From the NCBI RefSeq assembly GCF_025685655.1, contig NZ_JAGSYG010000003.1, positions 62,001 through 126,000 on the forward strand: a stretch of 64,000 nucleotides of DNA, given 5' to 3'. The DNA is from Acidicapsa ligni (GTDB lineage: Bacteria > Acidobacteriota > Terriglobia > Terriglobales > Acidobacteriaceae). Position 1 is the stretch's first letter. Each line of letters begins with the position of its first letter. The notes below the pieces were generated by a model. It saw only the letters and a list, made by a program, of their open reading frames with translations. It did no database searches and had not been told where the DNA came from. Below are positions 48,356 to 59,230 of this stretch, in pieces. The position numbers and the translations under genes are program-made.

Positions 48356-49489
48356 ATGCAGGCGACTCTTGCGCTCGAAGACGGGCGCATTTTTATGGGC
48401 GAAGGGTACGGCGCACCGGGCGAATGCCTCGGCGAAGTAGTCTTCAATACTTCTTTAACCGGCTATCAGGAAATCGCGACTGACCCATCGTATGCGGGCC
48501 AGATAGTCATCCTTACCAATCCACAGATCGGCAACTACGGCACCAACAAGTCTGACAATGAGGCCGCGAAGCCTTACATTGAGGGACTGATCGTGCGCGA
48601 GTTCTCGCCGGTAAGCTCGAACTGGCGCTCAGAGCAGGTCGCCGACGAGTACCTGGAACGCTTCAACGTTCCGGTGCTGGCCGAGATTGACACTCGTGCC
48701 CTGGTGCGGCATCTGCGCACCTATGGTGTGATGCGTGGCTGCATTTCGACTCTCGAAACCGACCCTGAAAAGTTGGTAGCCAAGGCGCGGTCCATTCGGA
48801 AGATGGATGGAACCGATCTGGCCAAGGTCGTGTCAACCAAGACGGCCTTCAGCTTTGATAGTTCCGACTCGCGTAATGAAAGCGGCGATTCGTTCCTGTC
48901 TCTGGAACTCGACAGGCCGCAATTGCACGTAGTCGCCTACGACTTCGGTATCAAGCTGAACATTCTGCGCATGCTGACGCGCGAAGGCTGCCGCGTGACG
49001 GTGGTTCCAGCGCAAACACGTGCCGATGAAGTGCTCGCATTGAAGCCGGACGGAGTTTTTCTTTCGAACGGTCCTGGCGATCCGGAGCCCGTCGACTACG
49101 CTGTGAAGGCGATCCAGGAGATGATGGGACGTACGCCTATCTTCGGCATCTGCCTCGGTCATCAACTAACAGGTCTGGCTCTTGGCGGCAAAACCTACAA
49201 ACTCAAGTTTGGCCATCATGGCGGCAACCATCCGGTCAAGAACATGATCAATGGCAAGGTCGAGATTACGGCTCATAACCACAACTACGCCGTCGATCCT
49301 GACACGATAAACGCCAATGAAGTCGATCTGACACATGTAGACCTGAATGACAACACACTTGAAGGTTTGCGGCATAAGTCGCTGCCGTTGTTCAGTGTTC
49401 AATACCATCCTGAGGCTGCTCCGGGGCCGCATGACTCGCACTACCTGTTCCGCGACTTCCGCAACATGATGGATGAGTGGAAGGGATGA
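48356..49489 (+). CDS. carA: Carbamoyl-phosphate synthase small subunit
   Basis: A 377-residue glutamine amidotransferase subunit that supplies ammonia for carbamoyl phosphate (pyrimidine and arginine synthesis). The N-terminal domain opens with [15 protein letters not shown]. The class I amidotransferase domain has the nucleophile Cys266 (FGICLGHQL), the NGPGDPEP loop and the His-Glu pair ([11 protein letters not shown]). The start is the ATG at 48356, preceded by GGGAG; the TTG at 48332 is rejected. A strong terminator follows before carB, so the two subunits may be expressed partly separately. Confidence 0.96.
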   Translation: MQATLALEDGRIFMGEGYGAPGECLGEVVFNTSLTGYQEIATDPSYAGQIVILTNPQIGNYGTNKSDNEAAKPYIEGLIVREFSPVSSNWRSEQVADEYLERFNVPVLAEIDTRALVRHLRTYGVMRGCISTLETDPEKLVAKARSIRKMDGTDLAKVVSTKTAFSFDSSDSRNESGDSFLSLELDRPQLHVVAYDFGIKLNILRMLTREGCRVTVVPAQTRADEVLALKPDGVFLSNGPGDPEPVDYAVKAIQEMMGRTPIFGICLGHQLTGLALGGKTYKLKFGHHGGNHPVKNMINGKVEITAHNHNYAVDPDTINANEVDLTHVDLNDNTLEGLRHKSLPLFSVQYHPEAAPGPHDSHYLFRDFRNMMDEWKG

Positions 49490-49840
49490 AGCATTTGGCC
49501 ACAGTTTTAGCTTTGTTAGCTGGGCGTGGCCTTACCGATCCTCATTTGATTGATCCGTTTGATACTTACATGACAGGGGTTAAAACGCACCAGCCCGAGA
49601 GGGAACTGGTGCGTTTTGCCGAGGAGTGAGGTATCAAGGTATCTCGAAACCAGCCAACTTACACAGTTGGCGGTGGGAATGGGCACAAGTCCAGACCTAG
49701 CAAGAGCATCTCAGCGCTGGAGTAGAAGGGTACGGGCTTAGCCTGCATCAACTATTTCTTTCGCAATGAGCGCTAGCAATAACAAGCAGCAACAAAATGA
49801 TCAGAGCACCAGCCAAGATTTTGGAAGTGAGTAACGAAGA
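49490..49840 (+). terminator. carA-carB spacer with intrinsic terminator (hairpin at 49582-49617)
   Basis: The hairpin AAAACGCACCAG, a 12-base loop, CTGGTGCGTTTT has a perfect 12-bp stem with T-tract, symmetric and so possibly bidirectional. The remaining ~220 bases up to carB contain no gene and should hold a carB promoter. Confidence 0.75.
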
Positions 49841-52800
49841 ATGCCACGTAGAAATGACATCCAGAAGATACTTGTGATCGGCTCGGGGCCGATTGTGATT
49901 GGCCAGTCCGCCGAGTTTGATTACTCCGGTACACAAGCCTGCAAGGCGCTCAAGCAGGACGGTTACGAAGTGGTGCTGGTGAACTCTAACCCGGCAACAA
50001 TCATGACCGATCCGGAATTGGCTGATCGCACTTACATCGAGCCGCTAACGCTGGCCTATGTCGAAGAGATCATTCGTATCGAATGCGCCATGATGCCTGA
50101 GGGCTCTGGCAAGTTCGCTCTGCTGCCAACAGTCGGAGGACAGACCGCGCTCAATCTGGCTGTCGATTTATCGGATGCTGGCATTCTCGATAAATACGGC
50201 GTGGAGATGATTGGCGCCAAGCTCGAAGCCATCAAGAAGGCTGAAGATCGCTTGCTCTTTAAAGACGCGATGGTTCGCATTGGCCTTGATGTTTCAAAAT
50301 CGGTGCTTGTCAACAACCTTCGCGACGGTATGGATTTTGCCGGCAAGATCGGCTTTCCGATCCTCATCCGCCCTAGCTTTACACTGGGCGGCTCCGGCGG
50401 CGGCATTGCTTACAATCGCGAAGAGTTGATGGAGATTCTTGCACGGGGCATCGATCTTTCACCGGTGCATGAATGCCTCATCGAAGAGAGTGTGCTCGGC
50501 TGGAAAGAGTATGAGCTCGAAGTCATGCGCGATCTAGGCGACAACGTCATCATCATCTGCTCCATCGAAAATTTTGATCCGATGGGCGTGCATACCGGCG
50601 ACTCGATTACCGTCGCTCCTGCACAGACGTTGACCGATCGCGAATATCAGAAGATGCGTGATGCGGCCATTGCTGTAATGCGTGAAATCGGCGTCGAAAC
50701 TGGAGGATCCAATGTGCAGTTTGCGGTCAATCCCGCGAACGGACGCATGACGGTTATCGAGATGAACCCTCGTGTTTCGCGGTCTTCAGCGCTGGCTTCG
50801 AAGGCCACTGGCTTCCCGATTGCAAAGATCGCGGCGAAGCTCGCAGTCGGCTATATGCTGGACGAAATTCCTAACGACATCACGCGTATGACGCCTGCTT
50901 GCTTTGAGCCGACAATTGATTATGTCGTAACCAAGATTCCCAAGTGGCAATTCGAAAAGTTCCCCGGAGCGGATGACACGCTCGGTCCGCAAATGAAGTC
51001 CGTCGGCGAAGTGATGGCCATCGGCCGTACTTTCAAAGAATCGCTGATGAAGGCTCTGCGTTCGCTCGAAACAGGCAAGAAGACGGGCAGCGAGGAGCTT
51101 GAACCACGCCGATTGACGCAGCGTCTGGTGACTCCGCAACCCGAACGGTTGAACTATATTCGCTTCGCGTTTGAGCGCGGAATGAGCGTCCGTGAAGTAG
51201 CGCGTTACACCGGCATGGATCCCTGGTTCCTCTTCCAGATTCGCGAGATATGCGAAACACAAAAGTTTGCTGGCACTCTCTCGCCGGAGACGGTCACTCC
51301 TGCGGAATTGCGTAAGTTCAAGCGCGTCGGCCTAAGCGACGAGCGTATCGCGAATGAGTGGCATCTGGACGGTCATGATGGCATTCAGCAGGTTCGCGAA
51401 TTGCGCTACAAGTATGGCATCCGCCCGATCTTCAAGCTAGTCGACACCTGTGCAGCGGAGTTCGAATCGTACACGCCGTACTTCTATTCGAGCTATGACG
51501 AAGAAGACGAAGCGCCACCAACGGACAAACCCAAAATCATCATTTTGGGCAGCGGGCCGAATCGTATCGGGCAGGGAATCGAGTTCGATTACTGCTGCTG
51601 TCACGCGGCCTTCGCGCTAAAAGAAGATGGCTACGAAACCATCATGGTGAATTGCAATCCCGAGACGGTATCGACGGATTACGACACGAGCGATCGACTG
51701 TACTTTGAACCTCTGACGCTCGAAGATGTGCTTGCTGTCTACGAACATGAAGCAACCTCCGGCGCACCGATTGGCATGATTGTGCAGTTTGGCGGACAGA
51801 CTCCGTTAAATCTGGCGCAGCGTCTTCGCAGGGCTGGCGTTCCCATCATTGGAACCTCACCAGAGTCAATTGATCTTGCTGAAGATCGCAAGCGCTTTGG
51901 CAAGCTGCTGGAAGAGTTGGAGATTCCGCAGCCGTCAGGTGGCACTGCGACAAGTGTTGCGGAAGCCCTTGCCGTCGGCGATCGTATCGGCTATCCAGTG
52001 TTGGTGCGTCCGTCGTATGTGCTGGGCGGGCGCGCAATGGTTATCGCTTACGATGCTGCAGAAGTAGCTCGCTACATGACGACAGCGGTTGAGTATTCTT
52101 CAGACCGCCCCGTACTGGTTGATCACTTCCTTGAGTCTGCTGTCGAAGTTGATGTTGACGCACTCTGCGATTCAGAAGATGTCGTTATCGCGGCCATCAT
52201 GCAGCATATCGAAGAGGCCGGTATTCACTCCGGCGACTCATCCTGCGTATTGCCCTCGGTAGATATTCGTCCTGAAACGCTGGAGACCATCCGCATCTAC
52301 ACGCGCAAACTGGCACTGGCACTCAAAGTTATCGGACTGGTCAATCTACAATTCGCGATCCAACGCGATGTTGACGGAAACGATCAGGTGTTTGTCATCG
52401 AAGTGAATCCACGCGCTTCGCGTACCGTACCCTATGTCTCGAAAGCGACTGGTGTGCCACTGGCGAAGATTGCTTCACGCTTGATGACAGGCCGTAAGCT
52501 TCGTGAATTTCTGCCAGCTCAGCTCGATAACAAAAAAGACCTTGATCCAGGCCCGTACTTCTATGTGAAGTCGCCGGTCTTCCCGTGGTCCAAATTCCCT
52601 GGCGTCGATACCGTTCTGAGCCCGGAGATGAAATCAACTGGCGAAGTGATGGGTGTGGCAGATAACTTCGGCGAAGCTTTTGCCAAAGCCCAACTCTCCG
52701 CCGGCCAGGCATTGCCCACAGGCGGTACTGTCTTCTTCAGTGTGAATGATCCCGACAAACCAGCGGCGACCGCCCTTGCGACAAAATACGTAGAGCTAGG

Positions 52801-53125
52801 ATTTCACCTGGTAGCAACCGAAGGCACTGCCAATGTGCTGGAGCATGCGGGGTTGATTGTCGAGCGTGTCTTCAAGGTGAAAGAGGGTCGCCCCAACGTT
52901 GTTGATCTCATCAAGGGCGATCGCATTCAACTCATCATCAATACGCCACGCGGTCAGGATACGTTCTTTGACGAAAAGGCGATTCGGAGAGCGGCTGTCC
53001 TGGCGCGCATTCCTACGATCACTACGATTGCCGCAGCCCAGGCAGCGGCGGAAGGAATCGGCGCCATCCAACGACGGCATACTTCGGTAATCTCATTGCA
53101 GGAGCTGCATCCGGTTGCAAAATAG
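49841..53125 (+). CDS. carB: Carbamoyl-phosphate synthase large subunit
   Basis: A 1094-residue full-length CarB. Two homologous ATP-grasp halves are visible, the first beginning [20 protein letters not shown] and the second [20 protein letters not shown], with an oligomerisation domain between and an MGS-like allosteric domain at the C-terminus ([20 protein letters not shown]). It forms carbamoyl phosphate from bicarbonate, two ATP and ammonia channelled from CarA. It is separated from carA by a 351-base spacer with a terminator, unlike the tight carAB of many bacteria. Confidence 0.97.
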   Translation: MPRRNDIQKILVIGSGPIVIGQSAEFDYSGTQACKALKQDGYEVVLVNSNPATIMTDPELADRTYIEPLTLAYVEEIIRIECAMMPEGSGKFALLPTVGGQTALNLAVDLSDAGILDKYGVEMIGAKLEAIKKAEDRLLFKDAMVRIGLDVSKSVLVNNLRDGMDFAGKIGFPILIRPSFTLGGSGGGIAYNREELMEILARGIDLSPVHECLIEESVLGWKEYELEVMRDLGDNVIIICSIENFDPMGVHTGDSITVAPAQTLTDREYQKMRDAAIAVMREIGVETGGSNVQFAVNPANGRMTVIEMNPRVSRSSALASKATGFPIAKIAAKLAVGYMLDEIPNDITRMTPACFEPTIDYVVTKIPKWQFEKFPGADDTLGPQMKSVGEVMAIGRTFKESLMKALRSLETGKKTGSEELEPRRLTQRLVTPQPERLNYIRFAFERGMSVREVARYTGMDPWFLFQIREICETQKFAGTLSPETVTPAELRKFKRVGLSDERIANEWHLDGHDGIQQVRELRYKYGIRPIFKLVDTCAAEFESYTPYFYSSYDEEDEAPPTDKPKIIILGSGPNRIGQGIEFDYCCCHAAFALKEDGYETIMVNCNPETVSTDYDTSDRLYFEPLTLEDVLAVYEHEATSGAPIGMIVQFGGQTPLNLAQRLRRAGVPIIGTSPESIDLAEDRKRFGKLLEELEIPQPSGGTATSVAEALAVGDRIGYPVLVRPSYVLGGRAMVIAYDAAEVARYMTTAVEYSSDRPVLVDHFLESAVEVDVDALCDSEDVVIAAIMQHIEEAGIHSGDSSCVLPSVDIRPETLETIRIYTRKLALALKVIGLVNLQFAIQRDVDGNDQVFVIEVNPRASRTVPYVSKATGVPLAKIASRLMTGRKLREFLPAQLDNKKDLDPGPYFYVKSPVFPWSKFPGVDTVLSPEMKSTGEVMGVADNFGEAFAKAQLSAGQALPTGGTVFFSVNDPDKPAATALATKYVELGFHLVATEGTANVLEHAGLIVERVFKVKEGRPNVVDLIKGDRIQLIINTPRGQDTFFDEKAIRRAAVLARIPTITTIAAAQAAAEGIGAIQRRHTSVISLQELHPVAK

Positions 53126-53146
53126 ATAGCAGCATGATGAAGAGAG

Positions 53147-53175
53147 GAAATCCGGGGCTTCTCGCTCCGGATTTC
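53147..53175 (+). terminator. Terminator after carB
   Basis: GAAATCCGG, 11-base loop, CCGGATTTC, followed by TTGTCTGG: a perfect 9-bp stem 21 bases after the carB stop and immediately before the 3' end of the convergent membrane-protein gene. Confidence 0.75.
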
Positions 53176-53186
53176 TTGTCTGGCAA

Positions 53187-53699
53187 TTACTTTTTTCGTT
53201 TCAAAGCGAAGCTGGCTCCGATGCCGTATCCGATCCATGCTGCCGCGGGCCACGTGCCGATGAATCTCCCTTCACCGTCGATCAGCCCACTGTCCTCTGT
53301 CGGGCTCAAAAATGTAAGGAAGAGCTTCGAGCTTGCGTCGCAGTGAAAGCACTGGTTCGGGCCGGTGGGCATGTCGAGAATCCACAAGCAAATGATCAAA
53401 AACCAGATAAGACCAATCAGCCATGTATAAGGCGCCATGTCGTTTTGCTTTATGCGCGTGAAGATGTAGCCAACCACAAACGGAACGCTGAAAGACAACG
53501 CCAGAGTTATCAGCACCGGAACGTTGTCAGGATGAGCGGCCGTGATGGCGAACATCATAAGAGCCCAGGTGGCGATAGCGAGAAGAGTATGAATCAGGAC
53601 CCAAAGCGCTTGCTGGCCCAGATTGGCAGCCTGACCTTCTTCCAAAATCAGCTCTTCGTCTAGTTCAGCGGACATCTGGTCGCCCCAATTCTCTGACAT
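53187..53699 (-). CDS. Four-helix membrane protein of unknown function
   Basis: About 170 residues from the ATG at 53699; a GTG at 53771 or an ATG at 53675 are alternatives, and no ribosome site is convincing. After an acidic N-terminus (SAELDEELILEEGQ) there are likely four membrane segments (LWVLIHTLLAIATWALMMFA, VLITLALSFSVPFVVGYIF, WLIGLIWFLIICLWIL and the C-terminal AAWIGYGIGASFAL) and a loop with CFHC. I recognise no family. It lies between carB and a DHDPS-family gene. Confidence 0.6.
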   Translation of the reverse strand: MSENWGDQMSAELDEELILEEGQAANLGQQALWVLIHTLLAIATWALMMFAITAAHPDNVPVLITLALSFSVPFVVGYIFTRIKQNDMAPYTWLIGLIWFLIICLWILDMPTGPNQCFHCDASSKLFLTFLSPTEDSGLIDGEGRFIGTWPAAAWIGYGIGASFALKRKK

Positions 53700-53816
53700 T
53701 CTATGTGAGTCGAGTGTACGCGAACTCCTTTTGAGGGCGTATGTAACTTCTACAGAGTTGGGAGTGTTCACGTTGAGTCGGGGTTAGTTTTTCCAAAAGG
53801 CTCTAAAATAGAAAGC

Positions 53817-54884
53817 ATGTTGCTTGAAGGCATATTTGCTCCCGTTACGACACCTTTTTATCCGGATGAACGGATCTACTTTCGCAAGCTGGAATTCAAT
53901 GTTGCGAGACTCTCTCTAACCGGGCTCGCCGGTATCGTCGTGCTTGGTTCGACCGGAGAAGCGGTTGCGCTTGAGGATGCTGAAACCCGCGATGTATTGC
54001 GCATCGCGGCGGAGTCTGCTGCTGAAGACAAGGTATTGCTGGCAGGCATCGCTCGTGAGAGCGTCAAGGCAACGGTGGCTTTGGCGGAGGCAGCGGCTGG
54101 CTACGGCTATGATGCAGTCCTGGTGCGAAATCCCAGCTACTATCGTCCGCAGTTGACTCCAGCAGCTCTTCTTCATTACTTCCGATCCGTGGCCGATCGA
54201 TCGCCGCTGCCCGTGGTGCTGTATTCCATTCCCAAATTTACGGGCCTTGAGATTCCTCTGGAAGTAATTACCGAGTTGGCACAGCATCCAAATATTCTCG
54301 GCCTTAAAGAATCGAGTGGTAGCGTGGAGCGTGTGCGCGATATAGTCCAGGCCACTCGGCTTGCTCCTCGAAGAACGGTTACAGTCACGCCGATTTTTGA
54401 GGCAGTTACAGGACGAATGCTGGCTGCGAAACCTGCCACATCCGGTAACTTTATCTCAGCCGAGGGCCTGGCATCGGGAGGCGATGGTGGAGTCGCTCTC
54501 GCAGTTGCTCCTCCCGCACCTGCGCGCAAGACTCGCACGCGCGAGGTTGGATTTCAGGTGCTGACAGGTTCTACCACGACGCTCAAAGAGTCTCTGGATG
54601 CCGGTGCGAGCGGTGCCGTGTTGGCCTTCGCAGCCTGCGCACCTCAGGCCTGCCAGGAGATTTATATCGCCTGGAAAGAGCACGACGACCAACTGGCCGT
54701 TGATAGACAATTGCATATTACCGACGCCAGCAACCTGGTTTGCGGCAGCCTGGGAATCCCCGGTATCAAGTATGCCTGCGACTGGAACGGGTATTTCGGT
54801 GGCAATGCACGTTCGCCGCTGCTCGCTTTGACTTCAGAGTCGAAAGCAGCGATTGAGCGTCTTCTATCGAATATCCGAAATTAA
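53817..54884 (+). CDS. Dihydrodipicolinate synthase family lyase with a ~55-residue insertion
   Basis: A 355-residue class I aldolase of the DapA/N-acetylneuraminate lyase family. Family motifs are GSTGEAVALEDAE, the catalytic Tyr136 (VVLYSIPKF) and the Schiff-base Lys164 (NILGLKESSG). Usual members have about 290-300 residues. The excess lies at ~187-243, between the helix after Lys164 and the strand FQVLTG, and includes a Gly/Ala/Pro-rich piece (GGDGGVALAVAPPAPARK). Family members split or form pyruvate- or 2-oxoglutarate-derived compounds; without lysine-pathway neighbours a DapA function is not assured. A hairpin follows 8 bases after the stop. Confidence 0.82.
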   Translation: MLLEGIFAPVTTPFYPDERIYFRKLEFNVARLSLTGLAGIVVLGSTGEAVALEDAETRDVLRIAAESAAEDKVLLAGIARESVKATVALAEAAAGYGYDAVLVRNPSYYRPQLTPAALLHYFRSVADRSPLPVVLYSIPKFTGLEIPLEVITELAQHPNILGLKESSGSVERVRDIVQATRLAPRRTVTVTPIFEAVTGRMLAAKPATSGNFISAEGLASGGDGGVALAVAPPAPARKTRTREVGFQVLTGSTTTLKESLDAGASGAVLAFAACAPQACQEIYIAWKEHDDQLAVDRQLHITDASNLVCGSLGIPGIKYACDWNGYFGGNARSPLLALTSESKAAIERLLSNIRN

Positions 54885-54892
54885 AATCTACC

Positions 54893-54928
54893 GGGATTTC
54901 AGAGCCATTTACGGCTTTGAAATCCCGA
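54893..54928 (+). terminator. Hairpin after DHDPS-family gene
   Basis: CGGGATTTCAGAGCC, loop ATTTAC, GGCTTTGAAATCCCG: a 15-bp stem with one G-U pair. No T-tract follows directly. Confidence 0.65.
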
Positions 54929-55168
54929 GAAAGTTAGAAGTATTCTGGGTAAACTTTGTAAGTTCCTTACTATTTTTGAGTAATCTGTCTATATTAGCCC
55001 ACATATTGGGACCATTGGCTGTGATTTGGGCCAACTTATGGGTCTATCCAATTGAGCAGTAACCACTTCGGTGCAGTATCGAACACGGATGCAACTAAGT
55101 GGCTATAATCATCAATTGAGCGAAAGAATCGTGCTTTCTAGAAATTCAAGTGAAGGGGTTCCCGCCAC

Positions 55169-57019
55169 ATGGCGATTGGAGACCTTGCTCTGGGTCAAGA
55201 GCAGAGCAAATCAGCGGTAGAAGACGCCGCCAAACGCGTCATAAATGACTTCAGCATTCAGGTCGCAACGGTCAACGGGTCCGGTTCGCAATCGGCCAAT
55301 AGCGTTCTGCTGAAGAGCATTTTTGGAATGGGAGTTCCCGTTAGCGGGAAAAACCTGTTCCCCTCAAACATTGCCGGACTGCCTACATGGTTTACCATCC
55401 GCGCCAGCAAGGATGGCTACGTTGCTCGCAGAAAATACATTGATATCCTCATCGCGATGAATCCTGAAACGGCGCGTGAAGATATTCTCGCCCTGCCTAC
55501 CCACGGCGTAGCGATTTATGACGAGAGCTTGAATCTAAAGCAATATCGCGACGATGTTGTCTGCTACCCAGTTCCATTTGACAAGATTACGGCTGCGGTC
55601 TGTCCTGAAGCAAAGCTGCGCAAGCTGGTCCGTAACATGGTGTACGTGGGAGTGGTAGCACACCTGCTCAACATCGAAATGACCGCTGTAGAAGCGGCTC
55701 TGAAGAAGCAGTTCGCCAAGAAGCAGAAGGCAATGGAACTGAATTTTGGTGCAGTCAAGGCAGGCGCTGAGTATTTCGCCGAGAAACTGACCAAGCAGGA
55801 TCCTTTTGTCATTGAGCGGATGGATGCAACAGCAGGGAAGATCATCATCGATGGGAACGCAGCCTCCGGGCTGGGCGCTGTATTTGCTGGCGTAACAGTC
55901 GTGGCATGGTATCCCATTACGCCTTCGACTTCCGTAGTCGAAGCGACCATCGAATATCTCAAGAAATTCCGAGTCACTGAAGATGGCAAAGCCACTTTCG
56001 CCGTGGTTCAGGCTGAAGATGAACTGGCCGCGATCGGTATGGTGCTGGGTGCCGGCTGGTCTGGCGCGCGTTCGATGACTGCAACCTCGGGACCTGGTAT
56101 TTCGCTTATGGCGGAGTTCTCCGGCCTGGGTTATTTTGCAGAAATCCCTGGCGTGATTTTTGACGTGCAGCGCACTGGTCCTTCGACCGGTATGCCAACA
56201 CGTACTTCGCAAGCCGATTTGCTATCGACTGCCTTCCTTTCGCATGGAGATACGAAGCACGTTATTCTTCTGCCCGGTTCGGTTAAAGAGTGCTTCGAAT
56301 TTGGCTACTCCGCGTTTGATCTTGCGGAGCGCCTGCAAACCCCGATCTTTGTGCTTTCGGATCTCGATCTGGGCATGAATAACTGGATGTCCGAGCCGTT
56401 CCTTTATCCCGACAAACCGCTCGATCGCGGTAAGGTTCTTACCGCAGACGATCTCAATCGATTGGGTAGTTTTGCTCGTTACAAGGATGTCGACGGAGAC
56501 GCAATCGGCTACCGTACGTTGCCTGGAACGGATCATCCCAAGGCGGCTTACTTCACGCGCGGCTCAGGCCACAACGAGAGTGCTGGGTACACCGAGAAAC
56601 CAGAAGATTACGTGAACTTGATGGAGCGGCTCGCTCGTAAGTTTGAGACTGCAGCCACACTGGTTCCAAAGCCCGTAATCGAAAAGAACGGCACATCGAA
56701 GATTGGCATCATCGCATACGGCACTTCGCACTATGCGATTACCGAATCTCTCGACGAAATCAAAAAGAACTACGATCTCGACGTAGACTACCTCCGCGTG
56801 AGGGCTTACCCCTTTACCGATGAGGTACACGAGTTTGTAGCTTCGCATGAGCGTATTTATGTAGTCGAACAGAATCGCGATGCGCAATTGGCCAGTCTGC
56901 TCAAGCTGGATCTGGCTGCGGAGCAAGTGACAAAGCTGCGCAGCATTCTGCACTTCAACGGACTGCCGATGGATGCGCAGTCGGTGACCGACGAACTAGT
57001 CACCAAGGAGGGCCTCTAA
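55169..57019 (+). CDS. korA: 2-oxoacid:acceptor oxidoreductase, fused gamma-alpha subunit (KorA-like)
   Basis: A 616-residue protein. The first ~190 residues are the gamma domain (VATVNGSGSQSANSVLLKSI) and the rest is the alpha pyrimidine-binding region and domain II (AGVTVVAWYPITPSTSVVEA, then EDELAAIGMVLGAGWSGARS, then DVQRTGPSTGMPTRT). With the beta subunit it oxidatively decarboxylates a 2-oxoacid, most often 2-oxoglutarate, to the acyl-CoA, passing electrons to ferredoxin. The beta gene begins 3 bases downstream. There is no fused ferredoxin domain. Substrate preference cannot be read from the sequence. Confidence 0.9.
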   Translation: MAIGDLALGQEQSKSAVEDAAKRVINDFSIQVATVNGSGSQSANSVLLKSIFGMGVPVSGKNLFPSNIAGLPTWFTIRASKDGYVARRKYIDILIAMNPETAREDILALPTHGVAIYDESLNLKQYRDDVVCYPVPFDKITAAVCPEAKLRKLVRNMVYVGVVAHLLNIEMTAVEAALKKQFAKKQKAMELNFGAVKAGAEYFAEKLTKQDPFVIERMDATAGKIIIDGNAASGLGAVFAGVTVVAWYPITPSTSVVEATIEYLKKFRVTEDGKATFAVVQAEDELAAIGMVLGAGWSGARSMTATSGPGISLMAEFSGLGYFAEIPGVIFDVQRTGPSTGMPTRTSQADLLSTAFLSHGDTKHVILLPGSVKECFEFGYSAFDLAERLQTPIFVLSDLDLGMNNWMSEPFLYPDKPLDRGKVLTADDLNRLGSFARYKDVDGDAIGYRTLPGTDHPKAAYFTRGSGHNESAGYTEKPEDYVNLMERLARKFETAATLVPKPVIEKNGTSKIGIIAYGTSHYAITESLDEIKKNYDLDVDYLRVRAYPFTDEVHEFVASHERIYVVEQNRDAQLASLLKLDLAAEQVTKLRSILHFNGLPMDAQSVTDELVTKEGL

Positions 57020-57022
57020 TCC

Positions 57023-58078
57023 ATGGCAACAGCGACAGCAACATCACCGATCACTCCGGGGCCAAAGGTTAATCGTCTGGGTCTGCCGGTTCTTGAATAT
57101 CGAGGCGGCAAGACAACTCTCTGTGCAGGCTGCGGGCATAACGCTATCTCCGAGCGCATTATCGATGCCATGTTTGAGATGGGTGTACAGCCAGAGCGCC
57201 TTATGAAGCTTTCCGGCATTGGCTGCTCTTCCAAGAGCCCTGCCTACTTCATGAGCCGTTCGCACAGCTTCAACAGTGTGCACGGGCGTATGCCTTCAGT
57301 TTCAACTGGAGCTATCCTCGGCAACCACACGATGAAGGCGCTGGGCGTCTCTGGCGACGGAGATACGGCCTCTATCGGCATGGGGCAGTTTGTTCACCTG
57401 CTGCGCCGCAATCTCCCGATGATCTACATCATCGAAGACAATGGCGTATATGGTCTCACTAAGGGCCAGTTCTCTGCGACCGCTGATCTCGGCTCCAAGC
57501 TGAAGACAGGCGTCATCAATGATCTGCCTCCCATCGACACCTGCTCACTGGCCATCCAACTCGGCGCTACTTTTGTTGGCCGCTCGTTCTCCGGCGATAA
57601 GAAGCAGTTGCTGACCATGCTCAAGGCCGCTATCGCGCATAAGGGTACGGTCATGCTGGACGTAATCAGCCCTTGCGTGACCTTCAACGACCACGAGGGT
57701 TCTACCAAGAGCTACAAGTTCATGCAGGAGCACGACGAGCCCATCAATGAATTAGGGTTCGTTCCGAGCTTTGAAGATATCGAGGTCGAGTACGATCACG
57801 GTACGACGCTTGATGTACGCATGCATGACGGTTCCAGCCTGCGTCTGCGTAAGATCCGCGAGGACTATGATCCAACCGACAAAATCGGTTCAGTCAAGGC
57901 TCTCATGGAAGCGCATGAAAAAGGTGAGGTGCTGACCGGTATCTTCTACGTCGACACCCAGAAACCAACCTTCACCGATCAGCTTAACCTGGTCGATCAG
58001 CCGTTGAGCTCCCTGCCTGAATCCGTTATCCGGCCTTCAAGAGAAGTACTGGATAAAGTAATGGCCAGCCTGCAGTAG
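57023..58078 (+). CDS. korB: 2-oxoacid:ferredoxin oxidoreductase beta subunit (KorB-like)
   Basis: A 351-residue thiamine-diphosphate-binding subunit. It has the N-terminal Cys-rich start (LCAGCGHNAISERIID, then SGIGCSSKSPAYF) and the ThDP/Mg motif GDGDTASIGMGQFVHLLRRN ending in DNGVYGLTKGQFS, with a further Cys at VISPCVTFNDHEG. Four-cysteine beta subunits of this type carry one [4Fe-4S] cluster. It is translated after the alpha subunit and followed by a strong terminator. Confidence 0.93.
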   Translation: MATATATSPITPGPKVNRLGLPVLEYRGGKTTLCAGCGHNAISERIIDAMFEMGVQPERLMKLSGIGCSSKSPAYFMSRSHSFNSVHGRMPSVSTGAILGNHTMKALGVSGDGDTASIGMGQFVHLLRRNLPMIYIIEDNGVYGLTKGQFSATADLGSKLKTGVINDLPPIDTCSLAIQLGATFVGRSFSGDKKQLLTMLKAAIAHKGTVMLDVISPCVTFNDHEGSTKSYKFMQEHDEPINELGFVPSFEDIEVEYDHGTTLDVRMHDGSSLRLRKIREDYDPTDKIGSVKALMEAHEKGEVLTGIFYVDTQKPTFTDQLNLVDQPLSSLPESVIRPSREVLDKVMASLQ

Positions 58079-58098
58079 TATTTCTTCACCCAAAAAGA

Positions 58099-58127
58099 AA
58101 AGAGCCTCGCTGAATGCGGGGCTCTTT
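58099..58127. terminator. Intrinsic terminator, bidirectional
   Basis: AAAGAGCCTCGC, loop TGAAT, GCGGGGCTCTTT, then CTTTGC: a 12-bp stem with one wobble pair and T-tract on the plus strand, and a matching run of A's upstream. It serves korB and probably the convergent cpoB. Confidence 0.88.
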
Positions 58128-58151
58128 CTTTGCTTAAATTACAAAATAAAG

Positions 58152-59123
58152 CTATCGCGTAGCGGGGGTGATGCGTACTCCGAGTGCATTCAGTTTGCTT
58201 CGCGCTTGTAGGGCTTCCGGAGTTTGCGGATGCCGCTGAATCAAGGAGCGTAGTTCGTGGACGCCCGCGTCCTTCTGGTTCAGTTGAATCAGAGCAAGAC
58301 CTTTGCGAAGCTGGGCTGCGGGTGCTTTGCGGTTGCCTGGAAAATTCTCCAGAACAGCATTGTAGGATTTGACTGCGTCCTTATATTTCTGTTGCCGATA
58401 AGCGATCTCGCCGACATAGAACTGCGCATCTCCAGCCAGGTCATCCTGCGGATAATAGTGCAGTACATCGCCAAATTCGGAGAAAGCCAGATCGTACTTT
58501 GCGGCGTTGTAATCGCGTAGGCCGCTCTGATATGTCTCTTGAAGCGGCGGAGCCTGAGATGCTCCAGCGTCGGGGATGCCGGGATTCGGCGCTCCTCCGC
58601 CATCCTGCATCGGCTGCCCGCCCATAGGTTGACCTCCGTTTGGCTGGCCCTGTTGCTGAGGCGGTATGCCACCTGGCATGGTCGCCGTTGTCGCAGTGGA
58701 TTGCGCCTGTACATTCTGGAGTTGAGACTGAATATCCTGAAGCTGTTTGTCGAGCTTTGCGATACGAGTCTTCATCTCATCGAGGGAGTCATTCAGCGAC
58801 TGCACCTGGCCGGAGACCGAATCCAGCTTGCCGTTGGTTGATTCATTCTGCGCATTCAGCTTCTGCTGCATCGTGGCGACGGTAGCATTCATCTGATTCA
58901 CGCTGTCCGTGCTCTGTTCCACCAGGTGCTGCACCAGTCCGAAGCGCGAATCTACGGTGGATTGGAGACGCTGCACCATGTCAAGCAACTGCTGCACCTG
59001 AGTCTGCAGCTCAATGATTTCCTTGGAAGCTGCGTGTGCAGGGCGAGGCACAATAAACAGCACCGCAAGAAGCAGAGCCGCAAAGCGATAACGCCAGATA
59101 CGTCGGTGATCGATTAATTGCAT
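58152..59123 (-). CDS. cpoB: Tol-Pal accessory protein CpoB/YbgF
   Basis: About 323 residues from the ATG at 59123 (MQLIDHRRIW). It has a signal peptide (FAALLLAVLFIVPRPAHA), a long coiled coil (~30-150), a Gln/Gly/Pro-rich linker (GIPPQQQGQPNGGQ) and three C-terminal TPR repeats (FSEFGDVLHYYPQDDLAGDA, YNAVLENFPGNRKAPAAQL, LRSLIQRHPQTPEALQ). In other bacteria CpoB links the Tol machine to septal peptidoglycan synthesis. It is the last gene of the tol operon. Confidence 0.88.
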   Translation of the reverse strand: MQLIDHRRIWRYRFAALLLAVLFIVPRPAHAASKEIIELQTQVQQLLDMVQRLQSTVDSRFGLVQHLVEQSTDSVNQMNATVATMQQKLNAQNESTNGKLDSVSGQVQSLNDSLDEMKTRIAKLDKQLQDIQSQLQNVQAQSTATTATMPGGIPPQQQGQPNGGQPMGGQPMQDGGGAPNPGIPDAGASQAPPLQETYQSGLRDYNAAKYDLAFSEFGDVLHYYPQDDLAGDAQFYVGEIAYRQQKYKDAVKSYNAVLENFPGNRKAPAAQLRKGLALIQLNQKDAGVHELRSLIQRHPQTPEALQARSKLNALGVRITPATR

Positions 59124-59230
59124 CAGATTCTCACATTCTGTTTGTGAAGGAGATAGCGGCAACCGGATTTGTATCCAGGTTGCCGCGTCGTTCGTTCATT
59201 GTAACTATGGAGTGGCCAATTGCGATTTCG

